From assembly GCA_023144115.1 (NCBI GenBank), contig JAGLGH010000390.1, forward strand, positions 1 to 5,553: 5,553 nt of DNA, read 5' to 3'. The notes below the pieces were generated by a model. It did not search any database, was not told where the DNA came from, and was given only the letters and a program-made list of their open reading frames with translations. Below, one piece after another: positions 4,281 to 5,553 of this stretch. The translations under genes were made by a program, and so were the position numbers. The stretch comes from Nanobdellota archaeon (GTDB lineage Archaea; Nanobdellota; Nanobdellia; Woesearchaeales; JAGLGH01). Numbering within the stretch: position 1 is the first letter of the stretch; the number at the start of each line of letters is the position of its first letter.

Positions 4281-5402
4281 ATGGAAAGTTTTACCAAATT
4301 AGGATTAAAAAGAGAAATTATTGATACATTATCTGCATTAGGATTCAAGCAACCCCTTGAAGTCCAGAACAAGATAATACCCTTAGCAATACAAGGCAAG
4401 AACCTAGTCTTCACATCCAAGACCGGCAGCGGCAAAACCCTTGCATACTCATTAGGCTTCCTGGGAAAAATCAATAATAAACTCAACATCCAGATGATGA
4501 TCATAGTTCCAACAAGAGAACTCTGCATCCAGGTTGGAAAGGAAATGAAAAAAATCTGCAAGCTGCTCAACATCAATGTAGGGGTGGTTTATGGTGGTCG
4601 CAACATCGCAGATGATTATAAGACAACCAATAAGAAAAACCAGGTTTTTGTAGGAACTCCTGGAAGGCTTATCCAGCACATAAATGACAAGACTATCAAA
4701 GTTGGCGATGTAAAATTCCTGATTTATGATGAAAGCGACCAGATGTTTGATGAAGGATTCTATAGTGATTGCGCTTACCTAAAAAAAAGAGTAAGCAAGA
4801 ATGTGCAGATAATCCTATCATCAGCTACAATAACTAACAAAGTTCATGAATTTATTGAGCGCGAGATAGGAGATTATGAATTCCTGAAAGTTGGAAGAGC
4901 AGTACCAAAAACAATAGTTCAGGAAAAATTATTCTGCCGAATCTCAGAAAAAAATGAACTGCTTTTAAGATTCCTGTCCCAAAAAAAGTTCAAGCGCGCA
5001 ATTATATTCTGCAACACAAAAGCAAGAACACGCAGCCTATCAGAATTGTTAAATAATAAGAATTTTAAAACAACGCCATTAAACTCAGACCTGGAACAGA
5101 TAGACCGGCAGAATAATCTTAATCTATTCAGAAGTGGAAAGGTTCCAGTATTAATCACAACAGATGTTGCTGCAAGAGGTCTGCATATAGAAGATATCGA
5201 TTTGGTCATTAACTATGATATCCCAACAAAAGAAGAATATTACATACACAGGATAGGCAGGTCTGGAAGAGGCAATAAAAAAGGATATGCTTTAACACTA
5301 ATATGCCGAGAAGATGAAGATAGATTCTATAATCTAGAATTTAATTACGAAATAAAAGTAAATTTAATTGATCATAATTTTAAGAAAGTAAAACACAATT
5401 AA
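4281..5402 (+). CDS. DEAD-box ATP-dependent RNA helicase (minimal, DESD variant)
   Basis: Cytoplasmic ATP-dependent RNA unwinding enzyme of superfamily 2. All core motifs are present in order: Q-motif region with F4 and Q29, motif I SKTGSGKT (46-53), Ia PTREL (77-81), GG (105-106), Ib TPGR (126-129), motif II DESD (150-153), motif III SAT (181-183), motif IV IIFCNT (241-246), motif V TTDVAARG (293-300) and motif VI HRIGRSGR (323-330). At 373 residues it is essentially the two RecA-like domains with almost no extensions. The third residue of motif II is Ser rather than Ala; the catalytic D and E are intact, so activity is expected. Also slightly off consensus are SKTG (usually AxTG) and RSGR (usually RTGR). 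The start ATG fits a TATA box about 29 nt upstream. It is convergent with a cold-shock protein gene; both types of protein remodel RNA structure, so a shared role in RNA folding at low temperature is plausible. Confidence 0.95.
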   Translation: MESFTKLGLKREIIDTLSALGFKQPLEVQNKIIPLAIQGKNLVFTSKTGSGKTLAYSLGFLGKINNKLNIQMMIIVPTRELCIQVGKEMKKICKLLNINVGVVYGGRNIADDYKTTNKKNQVFVGTPGRLIQHINDKTIKVGDVKFLIYDESDQMFDEGFYSDCAYLKKRVSKNVQIILSSATITNKVHEFIEREIGDYEFLKVGRAVPKTIVQEKLFCRISEKNELLLRFLSQKKFKRAIIFCNTKARTRSLSELLNNKNFKTTPLNSDLEQIDRQNNLNLFRSGKVPVLITTDVAARGLHIEDIDLVINYDIPTKEEYYIHRIGRSGRGNKKGYALTLICREDEDRFYNLEFNYEIKVNLIDHNFKKVKHN

Positions 5403-5421
5403 TTCTTATATTAAATAATTT

Positions 5422-5441
5422 AAAAAAATAAAAAAAGAAAA
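5422..5441 (-). terminator. Poly-U terminator for the cold-shock gene
   Basis: On the minus strand this is a T-rich tract of runs of 4, 7 and 7 T split by single bases, about 44 nt past the TAA at 5485-5487. It probably ends the cold-shock transcript before it enters the convergent helicase gene. Confidence 0.5.
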
Positions 5442-5484
5442 TGAAGTAAAATCTTATGAATATGAGATTATCAATTCAACAAGT

Positions 5485-5553
5485 TTACTCTTCGCTTTTT
5501 GTAACATTAGATGCTTTTGGGCCTCTTTCGCCTTCTTCTACATCAAATGTAAC
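5485..5553 (-). CDS. Cold-shock protein (CspA family), C-terminal 22 residues only
   Basis: The minus strand at the right edge encodes VTFDVEEGERGPKASNVTK followed by SEE and a TAA stop (5485-5487). This matches the last beta-strands of CspA-type cold-shock proteins, where V-x-F-x-V-x-x-G-x-x-GP-x-A-x-NV is nearly invariant. Such proteins are about 65-70 residues, OB-fold, and bind single-stranded nucleic acid to melt RNA secondary structure; the N-terminal two thirds, with the RNP motifs, lies outside the window. The gene is convergent with the DEAD-box helicase, separated by 82 bp. Confidence 0.9.
   Translation of the reverse strand, partial: VTFDVEEGERGPKASNVTKSEE

Noticed and set aside
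4262..5209. Three minus-strand frames under the helicase (4262-4576, 4452-4679, 4919-5209)
   Set aside because: All lie opposite strongly conserved helicase motifs and show no family features or promoters.
1..5553. CRISPR arrays, tRNA/rRNA genes, insertion sequences, toxin-antitoxin or defence genes
   Set aside because: No regularly spaced repeats, no tRNA-like cloverleaf, no transposase or terminal repeats, and no recognisable nuclease or toxin motifs were found on reading both strands.

Overview
The window (5,553 bp, strongly AT-rich) looks like archaeal chromosome, most plausibly from an uncultivated small-genome (DPANN-like) lineage. The basis is that five genes have an A/T-rich TATA box (TTTATATA type) centred about 25-29 nt upstream of the start codon with no usable Shine-Dalgarno, i.e. 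leaderless archaeal promoters. There is also a TrmB-family regulator, poly-U terminators without stems, and ATGA-coupled genes. The lineage is an inference; no rRNA or tRNA gene is present to fix it.

Layout: (1) 1-105, minus, 5' part of an unrecognised gene cut by the window edge. (2) 220-747, minus, an unrecognised 175-aa soluble protein with its own leaderless promoter. (3) 803-2664, minus, a two-gene translationally coupled unit: a divergent, enlarged GTP cyclohydrolase II (RibA)-like enzyme beginning with GTG, then a SAM-dependent methyltransferase. (4) 2764-3507, plus, a TrmB-family regulator divergent from that unit; the 99-bp spacer holds two TATA boxes and several short repeats that could be operators. 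(5) 3508-3642, plus, an in-frame relic of the C-terminus of a second, diverged TrmB-like protein. (6) 3748-4137, minus, an unrecognised 129-aa protein and the only gene here with a full GGAGGT ribosome-binding site. (7) 4281-5402, plus, a minimal DEAD-box RNA helicase with DESD in motif II. (8) 5485-5553, minus, the C-terminal end of a CspA-type cold-shock protein, convergent with the helicase.

The most interesting part is 220-2764. A cyclohydrolase II homologue keeps the zinc cysteines and the catalytic Asp/Arg pair but has lost the EGR nucleotide-binding loop. It is coupled to a methyltransferase and faces a probable dedicated regulator. This arrangement suggests a small regulated pathway that opens the ring of a purine nucleotide (or analogue) and methylates a product, rather than ordinary riboflavin synthesis. 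It recalls the cyclohydrolase plus methyltransferase pair of toxoflavin-type azapteridine pathways, but that link is only an analogy. The 4281-5553 part looks like ordinary RNA-chaperone functions (helicase plus cold-shock protein).
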